Source of the DNA: an uncultured Burkholderiales bacterium
GTDB taxonomy: Bacteria; Pseudomonadota; Gammaproteobacteria; Burkholderiales; Burkholderiaceae
Length of the DNA stretch: 64,000 nucleotides
Assembly (NCBI GenBank): GCA_946480465.1
Contig: CAMLJY010000019.1
Location: forward strand, 1 to 64,000
Direction of reading: 5' to 3'
The position numbers and the translations under genes were made by a program. The notes below the pieces were generated by a model. That model searched no databases and had not been told where the DNA came from. It worked only from the letters and a program-made list of their open reading frames with translations. Of the stretch, positions 37,210 to 46,046 are shown piece by piece; the stretch's first letter is position 1, and each line of letters starts with the position of its first letter.

Positions 37210-38010
37210 TCAGTCAGCAGAACGGGACAGGAACATCACGTCGCGCGGCTGGGGCAGCAGGTGCTGGCCGCCGTCGACGAGCAGCGTGGTGCCGGTGATC
37301 GCGGGCGATTCGAGCAGGAAGCGCACGGCGCGCGCGATGTCGGCGGGGGTGGACGAGCGCTCCAGCGGCGTCATGCGGTGCGAGCGCGCGAATTCGTCGG
37401 CGGACATCGTGCCCGACAGCAGCGTGATGCCCGGCGACACGCCGCACACCCGCACCGTGGGCGCCAGTGCCTGCGCAAGCACCACCGTCGCGGCCTCGAG
37501 GGCGGCCTTCGACAGCGTGTACGACAGGTAGTCGGGATTCGGGTTCGCGAGCTTCTGGTCGAGCAGGTTGACGACGCAGCCGCGCGCCGGCTGGCCGCCT
37601 GCCGTCCGGCTGCGCAGGTGCTCGTGCAGCGCCCGCGCCAGCACGATCGCCGGCGCGGTGTTGGCGCGCCAGTGCCTGTCCATCGACGACAGCGTGAAGC
37701 TCGCGACGTCGTCGTACTCGAAGAGCGAGGCGTTGTTGACGACCGCGTCGAGCCGGCCCAGTCGCAGCAGCACCGAAGGCACCAGTGCCTCGCAGGCGGC
37801 GGCGTCGGCCAGGTCGGCCTGGAACACCTCGGCGCGCCCCTGGGCGCGCTGCGCCTCGGCCGCGGTGGCTTCGGCGTCGGCGAAGGAGTGGTGGCAGTGC
37901 AGCGCCAGGTCCCAGCCCGCCTCGCCCAGCGCCAGCGCGATCTCGCGCCCGATGCGCCGGGCCGCGCCGGTGACCAGCACCACGGGTCGGGAAGGAGAGG
38001 GGGCGGACAT
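37210..38010 (-). CDS. SDR oxidoreductase, pteridine reductase-like (FolM/PTR1 type)
   Basis: A 266-residue short-chain dehydrogenase. The cofactor motif is TGAARRIG (14-21), i.e. TGxxxRxG, the variant typical of pteridine reductases instead of TGxxxGxG; the arginine indicates NADPH use. NNAS and the catalytic YTLSK are present, and the C-terminus has the usual [14 protein letters not shown]. With folB directly downstream, reduction of dihydropterins such as dihydromonapterin is a good inference, but the substrate is not proven. The ATG at 38010 is 18 bases from the divergent methyltransferase start. Confidence 0.85.
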   Translation of the reverse strand: MSAPSPSRPVVLVTGAARRIGREIALALGEAGWDLALHCHHSFADAEATAAEAQRAQGRAEVFQADLADAAACEALVPSVLLRLGRLDAVVNNASLFEYDDVASFTLSSMDRHWRANTAPAIVLARALHEHLRSRTAGGQPARGCVVNLLDQKLANPNPDYLSYTLSKAALEAATVVLAQALAPTVRVCGVSPGITLLSGTMSADEFARSHRMTPLERSSTPADIARAVRFLLESPAITGTTLLVDGGQHLLPQPRDVMFLSRSAD

Positions 38011-38016
38011 GCTTCC

Positions 38017-38022
38017 TACAAT
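38017..38022 (+). promoter_or_regulatory. TACAAT -10 box six bases before the MidA-like start
   Basis: TACAAT at 38017-38022 is followed by GCCGCG and then ATG at 38029. Transcription would begin at the start codon, predicting a leaderless mRNA. The geometry is identical to that at smg and at the gene starting at 52829. The box lies in an 18-base divergent gap, so its -35 region would lie inside the reductase coding sequence. Confidence 0.5.
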
Positions 38023-38028
38023 GCCGCG

Positions 38029-39129
38029 ATGAGTGCGGCGAGCGAACCCGACAGTGTATCCAGGCCCCTGGCCGACGTAATCCGAAGGGCCGTGGCCGAC
38101 GCTGGCGGCTGGTTGCCGTTCGACCGCTTCATGGCGCTGGCGCTGTATGAACCGGGACTGGGCTACTACGCCCATGCCGCGCCCAAGTTCGGGCTGATGC
38201 CCGCATCCGGCAGCGACTTCGTCACCGCCCCGGAGCTGTCGCCACTCTTTGGCCGGGCCCTGGCGGTGCAGGTGCGCCAGACGCTGGAAGCGGCCGGCTC
38301 GGGCCAGGTGATCGAGTTCGGTGCCGGCTCCGGCGCGCTGGCCGAGCAGCTGCTGGAAGCGCTGGGCGACGCCGTGCAGGACTACGCCATCGTCGACCTG
38401 TCCGGCGTGCTGCGGGTGCGCCAGCAGGCCCGGCTGGCGCGCTTCGGCCCCCGCGTGCGCTGGCTGGACCGGCTGCCGGAGGCGATCACCGGCGTCGTCG
38501 TCGGCAACGAGGTGCTCGATGCGATGCCGGTGCAGCTGCTGCATTGGGACGGCGCGCAATGGTTCGAGCGCGGCGTCGTGGCCGAGGGTGAAGGCTGGGC
38601 CTGGATCGACCGCCCGACGGCGCTGCGGCCGCCGCTGGACGTGCCGTTCCCGCCGGGCACGGTGACCGAGATCCATGCGCAGGCCGAGGCCTTCATCGCC
38701 AGCCTCGCCGATCGCCTGCTGCGCGGTGCCGCGTACTTCATCGACTATGGATTCCCGGAATCCGAGTACTACCACCCTCAGCGCGCCGGTGGCACGCTGA
38801 TGTGCCACCGCGCCCACCGCGCCGATCCCGATCCGCTCTCCGACGTGGGCCTGAAGGACATCACGGCGCACGTCAATTTCACCGGCATCGCGCTGGCGGC
38901 GCAGAACGCGGGGCTGGACGTGCTGGGCTACACCTCGCAGGCGCGATTCCTGCTGAACTGCGGTCTGCTGGGCCTGCTGGAACCGGCCGATGCGGCCCAG
39001 CGCGGCATGGCGCAGAAGCTGATCACCGAGCACGAGATGGGCGAGTTGTTCAAGGTCATCGCGGTCGGCCGCGGCCTGGCCATCGACCCGGTCGGATTCA
39101 GCAGCGGCGACCGTACGCACCGCCTCTGA
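38029..39129 (+). CDS. MidA/NDUFAF7-like SAM-dependent methyltransferase
   Basis: A 366-residue class I methyltransferase of the DUF185 (SAM_MT_85) family, which includes the mitochondrial complex I assembly factor NDUFAF7/MidA. Features are GWLPFDRFMALALYEPGLGYY at the N-terminus (seen in two parts), SDFVTAPELSPLFGR, the SAM-binding VIEFGAGSGALAEQL, VVGNEVLDAMPVQL, and YFIDYGFPESEYYHPQR. The bacterial target is not established. The ATG at 38029 has no ribosome-binding site but an adjoining -10 box. It is divergent from the pteridine reductase. Confidence 0.9.
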   Translation: MSAASEPDSVSRPLADVIRRAVADAGGWLPFDRFMALALYEPGLGYYAHAAPKFGLMPASGSDFVTAPELSPLFGRALAVQVRQTLEAAGSGQVIEFGAGSGALAEQLLEALGDAVQDYAIVDLSGVLRVRQQARLARFGPRVRWLDRLPEAITGVVVGNEVLDAMPVQLLHWDGAQWFERGVVAEGEGWAWIDRPTALRPPLDVPFPPGTVTEIHAQAEAFIASLADRLLRGAAYFIDYGFPESEYYHPQRAGGTLMCHRAHRADPDPLSDVGLKDITAHVNFTGIALAAQNAGLDVLGYTSQARFLLNCGLLGLLEPADAAQRGMAQKLITEHEMGELFKVIAVGRGLAIDPVGFSSGDRTHRL

Positions 39130-39153
39130 CCGCCTCTGACCGGCTTCGGCACG

Positions 39154-39345
39154 ATGCGCTGGCTGCTCGTCTTCCTGCTGGCCTCGCTGGTCTTCAGCGG
39201 CCTGCGCAGTTGGTTGCAGAAGATCGGGCTGGGCAAGTTGCCGGGCGACTTCACGCTGCGCGTGCGCGGCCGCGAGCTTTACCTGCCGATCGCGTCCAGC
39301 CTGCTGCTGAGCGTGCTGGCGGGCCTGATCGGCCTGCTGATCTGA
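39154..39345 (+). CDS. DUF2905 small membrane protein
   Basis: A 63-residue protein with two hydrophobic segments flanking the conserved middle LGKLPGDFTLRVRGRELYLPI, the hallmark of DUF2905. The role is unknown. It lies 24 bases after the methyltransferase gene in the same direction and ends one base before the convergent cca gene, leaving no room for a terminator. Confidence 0.85.
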   Translation: MRWLLVFLLASLVFSGLRSWLQKIGLGKLPGDFTLRVRGRELYLPIASSLLLSVLAGLIGLLI

Positions 39346-39346
39346 G

Positions 39347-40579
39347 TCACTCGGCCAGGCCGGCGCCGCGGATGGCCTGTGCGCGGGCCTGCCCGATCGC
39401 GGCACCGATCGCCGGCCCGGTCTGGCGGCGTGCTATCGCCTCGGCGGCCACCGCCGCGGTATCCACCGCTCGTGCGGCGGCGAGGGCGGCTGCCAGGTGC
39501 GGCCGGGGCGCGTAGGGCTGCTCTTCCAGGCCCAGCCGGCCGCGCGCATCGCATTCGCAGGCCAGCAGCAGTTCACCGAAGCGGTCCGGCCGGCGCCAGG
39601 CGTCGCAGCGCTCGAAGAGGCGCACCAGCGCCTTCGCGTTCAGCCCCTGGCTGCGGTGGATGTGGCCGTGCTCGCGCGCGACCAGCACGGCCAGCGCGCG
39701 GCAGTCGGCCGGCACGCGCCAGCGTTCACACACCGCTTCGGCAAGCGCGACGCTGCGCGCCTCGTGGGCGATGTGGCGCGGCCATTCGTCGACCGGCGTC
39801 GTGCCCTTGCCGAGGTCGTGGCACAGGCAGGCGAAGCGCACCGTCAGCGGGGCCTGCAGGCGCGCTGCCATGCGCAGCACCATCAGCAGGTGCTCGCCGG
39901 TGTCCACTTCGGGGTGGTGCGCCTCGGGCTGCGGCACGCCCCACAGGCGATCGACCTCCGGCAGCAGCCGGGCCAGCGCGCCGCATTGGCGCAGCACCTG
40001 GAGCATGCGGTCCGGCCGCTGCTCCATCAGCCCGCGCGACAGTTCCTGCCAGACCCGCTCGGGCACCAGCGCATCGACTTCGCCGGCTTCCACCATGCGC
40101 GCGCCGAGCGCCATGGTTTCGGGCGCGATCCCGAAGTCGGCATAGCGGGCGGCCAGCCGTGCCAGCCGCAGCAGCCGCACCGGGTCGTCGGCGAATGCCT
40201 CGGAGACGTGGCGCAACACGCGCGCCCGCAGGTCGCGCTGGCCGCCGTAGGGGTCGACCAGCGCACCGGTGACGGGGTCTTCGGCGATGGCGTTGATCGT
40301 CAGGTCGCGCCGTGCCAGGTCCTGCTCGATCGTCACGTCCGGCGCGGCCTGGAACTGGAAGCCGTGGTAGCCGCGGCCCGACTTGCGCTCGGTGCGCGCG
40401 AGCGCGTATTCCTCATGCGTCTGCGGGTGCAGGAAGACCGGGAAGTCGCGGCCCACCGGCTTGTAGCCGGCCGCGACCATCTCCTCCGGCGTGCTGCCGA
40501 CGACGACCCAGTCGTGGTCGTTCACCGGCAGCCCCAGCAGCCGGTCGCGGACCGCGCCGCCGACGATGAAGGCCTTCAA
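39347..40579 (-). CDS. cca: CCA tRNA nucleotidyltransferase with HD domain
   Basis: Adds and repairs the 3'-CCA of tRNAs. The product is 410 residues. GGAVRD (7-12) and DHD (21-23) provide the nucleotidyltransferase site, followed by [10 protein letters not shown] and the [12 protein letters not shown] region. A C-terminal HD domain with [11 protein letters not shown] gives the 2',3'-cyclic phosphodiesterase/phosphatase activity known for the long proteobacterial enzyme. The start is TTG at 40579 (then AAG GCC TTC), since no upstream ATG is in frame; the ribosome-binding site is weak. Confidence 0.94.
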   Translation of the reverse strand: MKAFIVGGAVRDRLLGLPVNDHDWVVVGSTPEEMVAAGYKPVGRDFPVFLHPQTHEEYALARTERKSGRGYHGFQFQAAPDVTIEQDLARRDLTINAIAEDPVTGALVDPYGGQRDLRARVLRHVSEAFADDPVRLLRLARLAARYADFGIAPETMALGARMVEAGEVDALVPERVWQELSRGLMEQRPDRMLQVLRQCGALARLLPEVDRLWGVPQPEAHHPEVDTGEHLLMVLRMAARLQAPLTVRFACLCHDLGKGTTPVDEWPRHIAHEARSVALAEAVCERWRVPADCRALAVLVAREHGHIHRSQGLNAKALVRLFERCDAWRRPDRFGELLLACECDARGRLGLEEQPYAPRPHLAAALAAARAVDTAAVAAEAIARRQTGPAIGAAIGQARAQAIRGAGLAE

Positions 40580-40631
40580 CGAGATGACTCTTGAGGTGTG
40601 CGGCCGGGACGGCGTTGCGGTGCCCGGGGCT

Positions 40632-42662
40632 TCAGGGCAGCTCGCCGTTCACCGGCACGGCGCCATCACGCGGGCCGATGGGAGGGCCGAGGCGGCTCTT
40701 CATCGCCGGCGGCTGCCGGTTCAGCAGGGCGGCGTAGATGGCGGTGTTCGACACCACCTTCTTCACGTAGTCGCGCGTCTCGTTGAACGGTACCGCCTCG
40801 GCCCAGGCCGCCGGCTCCAGCACCGGGCCCTCGCGCCAGCGCCGCGGTCGGCCGGGACCGGCGTTGTAGGCCGCGGCGGCCATCGGCTGCGAGCCGGAGA
40901 GGTCGTCCAGCACCATCTTCAGGTAGCTCGTGCCCAGGCGCAGGTTCAGCGCGGGGTCGAAGATCAGCTCGCCCCGCGCCGGATTGAAGTCCTGGCCGAT
41001 CTTCCTCGCCACCCATCTCGCCGTGGCGGGCATCAGCTGCATCAGGCCCGCGGCCCCGGCGTGGGAGCGCAGGTTGGGCATGAAGCGCGTCTCCTGCCGG
41101 ATGATGCCCAGCACGAAGGCCGGCTCCAGCTTCGCCGCATGGGCGGCTTGCTGGATCTCGGGCATGAAGGGCGTCGGGTATCGCGTGGCCAGATCGAACT
41201 CGGTGCGGGTGCGTTCGCTGGTGTTGATGCAGAGTTGCCAGTCCCCCACCTCGCAGGCCCAGCGGGCCGCGGCAAGCAGCTCGCGATCGCCCAGGCCGCG
41301 CAGCGTGAAGTTCCATTCGCGCCGCGCCTCGTCCCGCAGCCCCAGCGTGACCAGGTGCATCGCGCGGAGGAAGCCGGGTGTGTTGCGCGCCGTCTCGCGT
41401 TCGGCGGGGGTCGTCGGGGCGGCATTCGGCGGCAGGACGGGCACCTGGTCCAGGTCCTCGGTGGCCAACTGGCCGTAGAAGTGCAGCGGGCTGGCCAGTT
41501 CAACCAGGTGGCGCCGGGCTTCGGCACGCTGCGCGTCACCTTCCGTGCCTTGCTTGGCGGTGGCCTGCAGCGCGCGCGCTTTCCAGTAGATCCAGGCGGT
41601 GTCGGCCTGCTGGGCCGGACTCATGGCAGCCACGGCCTTCAGCACCAGTGCCCAGCGGTCGCGCGCCTGCGGCGAACGCAGCGCACTGCGTGCGGCCCAG
41701 GCCAGGGTCTCGTCTGTCCAGCCGGGCTCGTCCGCATGTGCCGTGGGCAGCAGCGACCAGGCGCGGCGGAAGTGCGCCAGCGAATCGGCCGAGAGCCTGA
41801 ACGCAGACTGGCGACCGATGCTGGCCCACAACCAAGCCGCTTGCGCCGGCCCCAGTGCCGGCTGCCGTTTGTCCTCGACCAGCGCAATCGCGGCATCGGC
41901 ATCGTTCGCGGCCAGGCGCATCAGCGCCAGCGTGCGCAGTTCCTGCCGGTTGCGCGTGGCCGCCAGCCGCCGCTTGAGGAAGGCCGCCGGCCTGTCCAGC
42001 GCTTCGGCGGCATCCTTCGGTGCGATGCCCGCGACCAGTTCCGCGGCGGCCCGTGCCGCTGCCGGCTTGTTGGCATCGACGGACAGCCGGGCCTTGCGCC
42101 AGGCATCGTCGGCGGTGAAGCGCTTGGCGTCGACCATCGCGGTGGCCAGCATGTGGCAGCCATCGTCGAGGTTCGGCTGGGCGAACCAGGCGCTGCGGGC
42201 GGCGTCGCGCACGTCGCGGCCGGCCAGGTGCTCGGTCAGCAGCCACCAGCAGGTGACCTCGCGGTCGTCGTTCATGCGAAAGCGCGGGTATTCGCGCGCG
42301 ATCGCCGGGAAGTCGCGCCGGCGGCCCAGTTCGAGCAGCCAGTCGTTGCGCAGCCGGTCTTCCAGGTAGCTGCCCGGCCAGCGGGCGTAGAAGGCCTCGA
42401 TCTCGTCGGCCGTCACCTCGTTGAGGCGTGCGACCAGCTCCCAGTACTCGGCCCAGATGGCCAGCGGATGCTGTGCCTGCTGCAGCGCGACCCGTGCAGA
42501 GACGAGCCGGTTGCGGTCACGCTTGCGCAGCGCTTCGCGGGCTTCGACGACCTGCGCGTCACCTGGGACGGCTTGGGACTGGACGGCTGGCGTCAGCGCG
42601 AGCAGGCCGAGCGCCGCAAGCAGCGCGCGGGGGATGAATCGGGTCGGGAATCGGCGGGGCAT
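40632..42662 (-). CDS. slt: Soluble lytic murein transglycosylase
   Basis: A periplasmic enzyme that cleaves peptidoglycan with 1,6-anhydro-muramic acid formation. The product is 676 residues. A signal peptide (about 1-31, ending VQSQA) is followed by a long alpha-superhelical region, then the catalytic domain with IIRQETRF (Glu524), [14 protein letters not shown] and [14 protein letters not shown]. The ATG at 42662 is used because the preceding frame is cysteine-rich and unlike a signal. It lies 52 bases upstream of cca on the same strand. Confidence 0.93.
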   Translation of the reverse strand: MPRRFPTRFIPRALLAALGLLALTPAVQSQAVPGDAQVVEAREALRKRDRNRLVSARVALQQAQHPLAIWAEYWELVARLNEVTADEIEAFYARWPGSYLEDRLRNDWLLELGRRRDFPAIAREYPRFRMNDDREVTCWWLLTEHLAGRDVRDAARSAWFAQPNLDDGCHMLATAMVDAKRFTADDAWRKARLSVDANKPAAARAAAELVAGIAPKDAAEALDRPAAFLKRRLAATRNRQELRTLALMRLAANDADAAIALVEDKRQPALGPAQAAWLWASIGRQSAFRLSADSLAHFRRAWSLLPTAHADEPGWTDETLAWAARSALRSPQARDRWALVLKAVAAMSPAQQADTAWIYWKARALQATAKQGTEGDAQRAEARRHLVELASPLHFYGQLATEDLDQVPVLPPNAAPTTPAERETARNTPGFLRAMHLVTLGLRDEARREWNFTLRGLGDRELLAAARWACEVGDWQLCINTSERTRTEFDLATRYPTPFMPEIQQAAHAAKLEPAFVLGIIRQETRFMPNLRSHAGAAGLMQLMPATARWVARKIGQDFNPARGELIFDPALNLRLGTSYLKMVLDDLSGSQPMAAAAYNAGPGRPRRWREGPVLEPAAWAEAVPFNETRDYVKKVVSNTAIYAALLNRQPPAMKSRLGPPIGPRDGAVPVNGELP

Positions 42663-42789
42663 CAGGGGCAAGGGGCACGTTGTCGCACCCGCGAAACCAC
42701 TGTAACGCACGACCCGCGCCGCGGCTGACCAAAGTCCGCACGGCCGGGTCGGTGGGAGTCCGCGCCAGGCCGCGCCCGGCACCGTCCGA

Positions 42790-43470
42790 TCAGCGGGACG
42801 TGCGGTACGGCTCCTCGAACGCGAGGAACTCTTTCTCTTCTAGGGCGTCGTGCACCCAGGCGGAAACGCCAGCGCTTGCCCACACGCGTTCCATGTAGGC
42901 GCCGATGGCGGGCGGCACCGGCAGGGCGTAGGTGCGCAGGCGGGCGACGACCGGCGCGAAGTACGCATCCGGGATGCTGAATTCGCCGAACAGGAAGGGC
43001 CCGCTGCTCTGATTCAGTGCGTCGGTCCACATCGTGACCAGACGCTGCAAATCGGCCTGCACCGCGGGCTGCTCGGCCAGCACTTTGGCGCCGACCTCGG
43101 GCAGCGACGCCTCGATGTTCATCGGGCAGGCATTTCGGAGCGCGCCGAAGCCGGAATGCATCTCGGCGCAGAGGCTGCGGGCGCGGGCGCGCTGCAGCCG
43201 GTCCCGCGGCCACAGCGCCCGGTCGGCGAACTTGTCGGCCGCGTACTCGGCGATCGCCAGCGTGTCCCACACGGCGAAGCCGTCGTCGACCAGCAGCGGC
43301 ACCCGGCCGGTGGGCGAGAGCTTGGTGATGGCCTGCTTGAAGCGCGAATCGGGCTCGAAGCCGTCGAAGCGCAGCAGCTTCTCTTCGAACGGGATCTCGA
43401 ACTGCGTCAACAGCACCCACGGGCGCATCGACCAGGACGAGTAATTCTTGTTGCCGATGTACAGCTGCAT
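42790..43470 (-). CDS. Glutathione S-transferase family protein
   Basis: A 226-residue cytosolic GST. The N-terminal thioredoxin-like domain has MQLYIGNKNYSSWSMRPW, where a Ser in SSWS is the likely glutathione-activating residue, then TGRVPLLVDDG, the cis-Pro loop. The C-terminal all-helical domain follows. The substrate is unknown. The ATG at 43470 begins a standard first strand; upstream frame is not homologous. It is transcribed toward slt with a 127-base gap and lies downstream of the LysR gene on the same strand. Confidence 0.88.
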   Translation of the reverse strand: MQLYIGNKNYSSWSMRPWVLLTQFEIPFEEKLLRFDGFEPDSRFKQAITKLSPTGRVPLLVDDGFAVWDTLAIAEYAADKFADRALWPRDRLQRARARSLCAEMHSGFGALRNACPMNIEASLPEVGAKVLAEQPAVQADLQRLVTMWTDALNQSSGPFLFGEFSIPDAYFAPVVARLRTYALPVPPAIGAYMERVWASAGVSAWVHDALEEKEFLAFEEPYRTSR

Positions 43471-43553
43471 CACGAAATCACTCCAGCGGTTCAGGGAAGG
43501 TGGGGGCCGTGATCGTAGAGGGTGGCGCGGCGGCGTGGCATGAATCCGCCGTG

Positions 43554-44525
43554 TCACTGCGATGCGGCCGGCGCATCGGTGATCGCGGCGCGGGTGCGCG
43601 CGGCTTCATCGCGCACCCAGTCGGCGAAGGCCTTCAGCGCCGGGCGCATGCGGGCCTGCGGCAACAGGATCAGCCAGTAGCAGGTTTCTCCCGGGATGCG
43701 GCCGCCGGTGCCGAAGGGCTCCAGCAGCTCGCCGCGCGCGACGAGGTCATGCACCATCGGCAGCCGGGCCAGCGCCACGCCCTGGCCGGCGACGGCGCCT
43801 TGCACCTGCTGGTGGGTGTAGTTCAGGTAGATCCAGCGCCGCGGCTCCAGCTGCGGCTGGCCGTGCAGCTTCAGCCAGCGCCGCCAGCTCAGGAAGGCGG
43901 CGCTCGGTCGGTGGTCGTCCTCTTCCAGCAGCGCATGGGCGGCCAGGTCCGCCGCCGTGGCCAGGGGCGGGGCGGCGCCGCGGCGGGCCTGCTCGATCAG
44001 CCAGGGGCTGGCCATCGGCGACAGCGTCTCGCCGAACATCAGCTCCGCATGCGGCGGCACGTTGCGCGGAAAGTCGTAGCGCAGCACGAGATCCACCTCC
44101 GGGTCATCCAGTTCGACCAGCTTGTCGCTGGCGGACAGCCGTATGTCGATGTCCGGGTGCTGACGCTGGAAGCGGTCCAGCCGGGGCATCAGCCAGAGCG
44201 TGGCGAAGGACGCGAAGGTGGAGACGTTGACGTGCTCGCGCCCGCGTTGCACGCGCAGCAGGCGCACGGTGCGGTCGATGCGCTCCAGCGAAGGCACCAC
44301 GGCCTGCTGCAGCGCCGAGCCGGCCGCCGTCAGCTCCACGCGCCGGGTGCCCCGGTTGAAGAGGCTGGCCCCCAGCTCGTCTTCGAGCGCCTTGATCTGG
44401 CGGCTGACCGCCGACTGCGTCAGGAACAGCTCATCCGCCGCTGCGCTGAACGACAGCCGCCGCGCGACTGCCTCGAATGCGCGCAATCCATCGAGCGACA
44501 ACGGGCGCTGGCGCTGGGCATTCAT
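43554..44525 (-). CDS. LysR family transcriptional regulator (GcvA-like)
   Basis: A 323-residue LysR regulator. The N-terminal winged helix-turn-helix has LRAFEAVARRLSFSAAADELFLTQSAVSRQI in sequence (core SAAADELFLTQSAVSRQ) and the wing FNRGTRRVELTAAG. The effector domain follows, with STFASFATLWLMPRL typical of the GcvA subgroup. It is divergent from a DUF2917 gene, the normal target arrangement for LysR proteins, so it probably controls that gene and itself. The effector is unknown. Confidence 0.9.
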   Translation of the reverse strand: MNAQRQRPLSLDGLRAFEAVARRLSFSAAADELFLTQSAVSRQIKALEDELGASLFNRGTRRVELTAAGSALQQAVVPSLERIDRTVRLLRVQRGREHVNVSTFASFATLWLMPRLDRFQRQHPDIDIRLSASDKLVELDDPEVDLVLRYDFPRNVPPHAELMFGETLSPMASPWLIEQARRGAAPPLATAADLAAHALLEEDDHRPSAAFLSWRRWLKLHGQPQLEPRRWIYLNYTHQQVQGAVAGQGVALARLPMVHDLVARGELLEPFGTGGRIPGETCYWLILLPQARMRPALKAFADWVRDEAARTRAAITDAPAASQ

Positions 44526-44615
44526 ATCAATCCCGCATCAATGAGTCGTGGGCTTTGCATTGGACCACGGAGGACCAGATGCCGATCATTACGGGTATTC
44601 ACCAAGGAGATCGAC
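44526..44615. promoter_or_regulatory. LysR/DUF2917 divergent control region
   Basis: This 90-base region holds ATCAAT twice, at 44526-44531 and 44537-44542, exactly 11 bases (one helical turn) apart next to the LysR start, and an imperfect dyad GCATTGG-N10-CCAGATGC further in. Either could be a LysR site. AAGGAG before the DUF2917 ATG is a strong ribosome-binding site. Confidence 0.45.
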
Positions 44616-45092
44616 ATGAGCAAGCAGCATCAATCGACGAGCTGGCAGGTGTTGGCCCGGCCGGCCCGCCAACTGCGGCTGGACAGCGCAACCCGTCTGC
44701 AGGCACGCGCGGGCGGCTGGCTCAGCGTGGTCGAGGGCCGGGTCTGGATCACGCGTGATGGCGGTGGCCTGGACCACGTGCTCGAACGCGGAGAGCGCTT
44801 CTGGCTGGCGCCGGGGCAGGGCGTGGTCGCGGAGCCCTGGCGCGCCGCCGAAGGCGCACAGCTGGCCTGGGCCCTGCCGGGCGAGGCGCGAGTTCAGGAG
44901 CCGGTGCGCCGCTTGGCCGCCCGCCCGGCCGAGGGCTGGGTCGAAGCCGGCTGGCGCGGCGTGGCCGCACTGCTGCGGGCTGCGGCCGGGCGCTTGCTGG
45001 CGGCCGCGCGCAGCGCCGATGCCATGGCCAGCCGGGCCCAGGGCAGCATCAGGGCCGGCGATTCCATGGCGTCCTGCGGGGCCGCCCAGTAA
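44616..45092 (+). CDS. DUF2917 domain protein
   Basis: A 158-residue protein. The DUF2917 domain, a small cupin-like beta fold, spans about residues 15-85: RLQARAGGWLSVVEGRVWITR, then RGERFWLAPGQGVVAEPW (seen in short runs). The C-terminal 60 residues are Ala/Arg-rich, helical and low in complexity. Function is unknown; the gene is often paired with a divergent LysR gene, as here. AAGGAGATCGAC precedes the ATG. Its last 199 bases overlap the convergent TfoX-like gene on the opposite strand, so one of the two reading-frame ends may be wrong. Confidence 0.82.
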   Translation: MSKQHQSTSWQVLARPARQLRLDSATRLQARAGGWLSVVEGRVWITRDGGGLDHVLERGERFWLAPGQGVVAEPWRAAEGAQLAWALPGEARVQEPVRRLAARPAEGWVEAGWRGVAALLRAAAGRLLAAARSADAMASRAQGSIRAGDSMASCGAAQ

Positions 45093-45334
45093 GCCATCAC
45101 GACCCGCTGCCCGTCCCGGGTGGCGTAGTCGAACGGGACGCTGCCCGCCGCCTCGAAGCGCGGGCGCGTCTCGTCATCGGTCTTCAAGTACAAGGTGTCG
45201 GCGGCGATCAGCGCGATGAAGTGCTCGTCCACATAGATGCCATGGCCGCCGAACATGCGCTTGGCGCGCGCCGGTCCCAGGGCCCCGAGCAGCTCCAGGC
45301 AGTGGGTCACGAACTCCGTGTCGGCGGTGGGCAT
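44894..45334 (-). CDS. TfoX/Sxy N-terminal domain protein
   Basis: A 146-residue protein whose first 110 residues form a TfoX N-terminal domain: LELLGALGPARAKRMFGGHGIYV, then LIAADTLYLKTDD, and YWAAPQDAMESPALMLPW. Only the N-terminal domain is present, unlike competence regulator Sxy of gammaproteobacteria, so a role in competence is not assumed. The last 35 residues are Ala/Arg/Ser-rich and lie antisense to the DUF2917 gene. The ATG at 45334 starts the domain cleanly. Confidence 0.82.
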   Translation of the reverse strand: MPTADTEFVTHCLELLGALGPARAKRMFGGHGIYVDEHFIALIAADTLYLKTDDETRPRFEAAGSVPFDYATRDGQRVVMAYWAAPQDAMESPALMLPWARLAMASALRAAASKRPAAARSSAATPRQPASTQPSAGRAAKRRTGS

Positions 45335-45372
45335 GCGGGCAGTGTAGGTGCGGGCCACAATCGCCCCCCATG

Positions 45373-45418
45373 GATCCCCACGCTCACTTCGTTCGCCGCC
45401 TCCCGGGGCGGCTTCAGC
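45373..45418. repeat. REP-like GC-rich hairpin element
   Basis: The stretch from GATCCCCACGCTC to GGCTTCAGCC contains a GCCGCC (45395-45400)/GGCGGC (45407-45412) hairpin. It resembles the short interspersed intergenic elements with GGGGCGGCTTCAG ends that I know from Comamonadaceae and relatives. Only this copy is clear in the window, with a fragment-like match at 13549-13571. Confidence 0.4.
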
Positions 45419-45443
45419 CCTCTTCGGCCGGCCGGGGCGCCGC

Positions 45444-46046
45444 ATGAGCCAGCCCTTGCCCTTCAGCCTCGAGCCTTCCCGTGACAAGGCGGTGCTGCGC
45501 AAGCAGCTGCAGGCCGAACGGCAGGCCATGGTGGACCGCCACCAGCGCGCCGTGCACCTGCAGGAGGTGCTGCGGGTGTGGCTGGTGACGCGCGGCGAGA
45601 ACTCCATCGGCGCGTACTGGCCCATCAAGGGCGAGTTCGACGCGCTGCCGGCCCTCTTCCGCTGGACCGAGGGCGAGACCGACACGAAGCGCCGCATCGG
45701 CCTGCCGGTGATCAACCGCGAGACGCGCCATCTGCGCTTCCATGTCTGGTATCCCGGCTGCCCGATGGAGGACGACGCTTACGGCATTCCCAAGCCCAAG
45801 GACACCGAGGCCTTCGAGCCCCAGCTGCTGCTGGTGCCCTGTGTCGGCTTCGGGCCCAAGGGCGTGCGCCTGGGTTACGGGGGCGGCTTCTACGACCGCA
45901 CGCTGGCGGACCTGAAGCCGCGACCCTACACCGTCGGCGTGGGCTATGCCCATGGCTTCATCCCCTGGCTGACGGCCGAGCCGCACGACGTACCGCTCGA
46001 CGCCATGCTGACCGAGGACGGCGTCGCCTGGCAGCGGGAGGACTGA
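45444..46046 (+). CDS. 5-formyltetrahydrofolate cyclo-ligase
   Basis: Returns 5-formyl-THF to the active folate pool as 5,10-methenyl-THF, using ATP. The 200-residue length fits. The basic N-terminal RDKAVLRKQLQAERQAM, the substrate region IGAYWPIKGEFD and the C-terminal GVRLGYGGGFYDRTLA loop that binds phosphate are present. I looked for 6S RNA, often next to this gene, in the 109 bases upstream and saw only a REP-like hairpin. Its TGA directly abuts the convergent ompW stop, forming TGATCA. Confidence 0.93.
   Translation: MSQPLPFSLEPSRDKAVLRKQLQAERQAMVDRHQRAVHLQEVLRVWLVTRGENSIGAYWPIKGEFDALPALFRWTEGETDTKRRIGLPVINRETRHLRFHVWYPGCPMEDDAYGIPKPKDTEAFEPQLLLVPCVGFGPKGVRLGYGGGFYDRTLADLKPRPYTVGVGYAHGFIPWLTAEPHDVPLDAMLTEDGVAWQRED

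Noticed and set aside
45335..45443. 6S RNA gene next to the formyl-THF cyclo-ligase gene
   Set aside because: The gap is only 109 bases, too short for the roughly 180-base RNA, and holds a REP-like hairpin instead.
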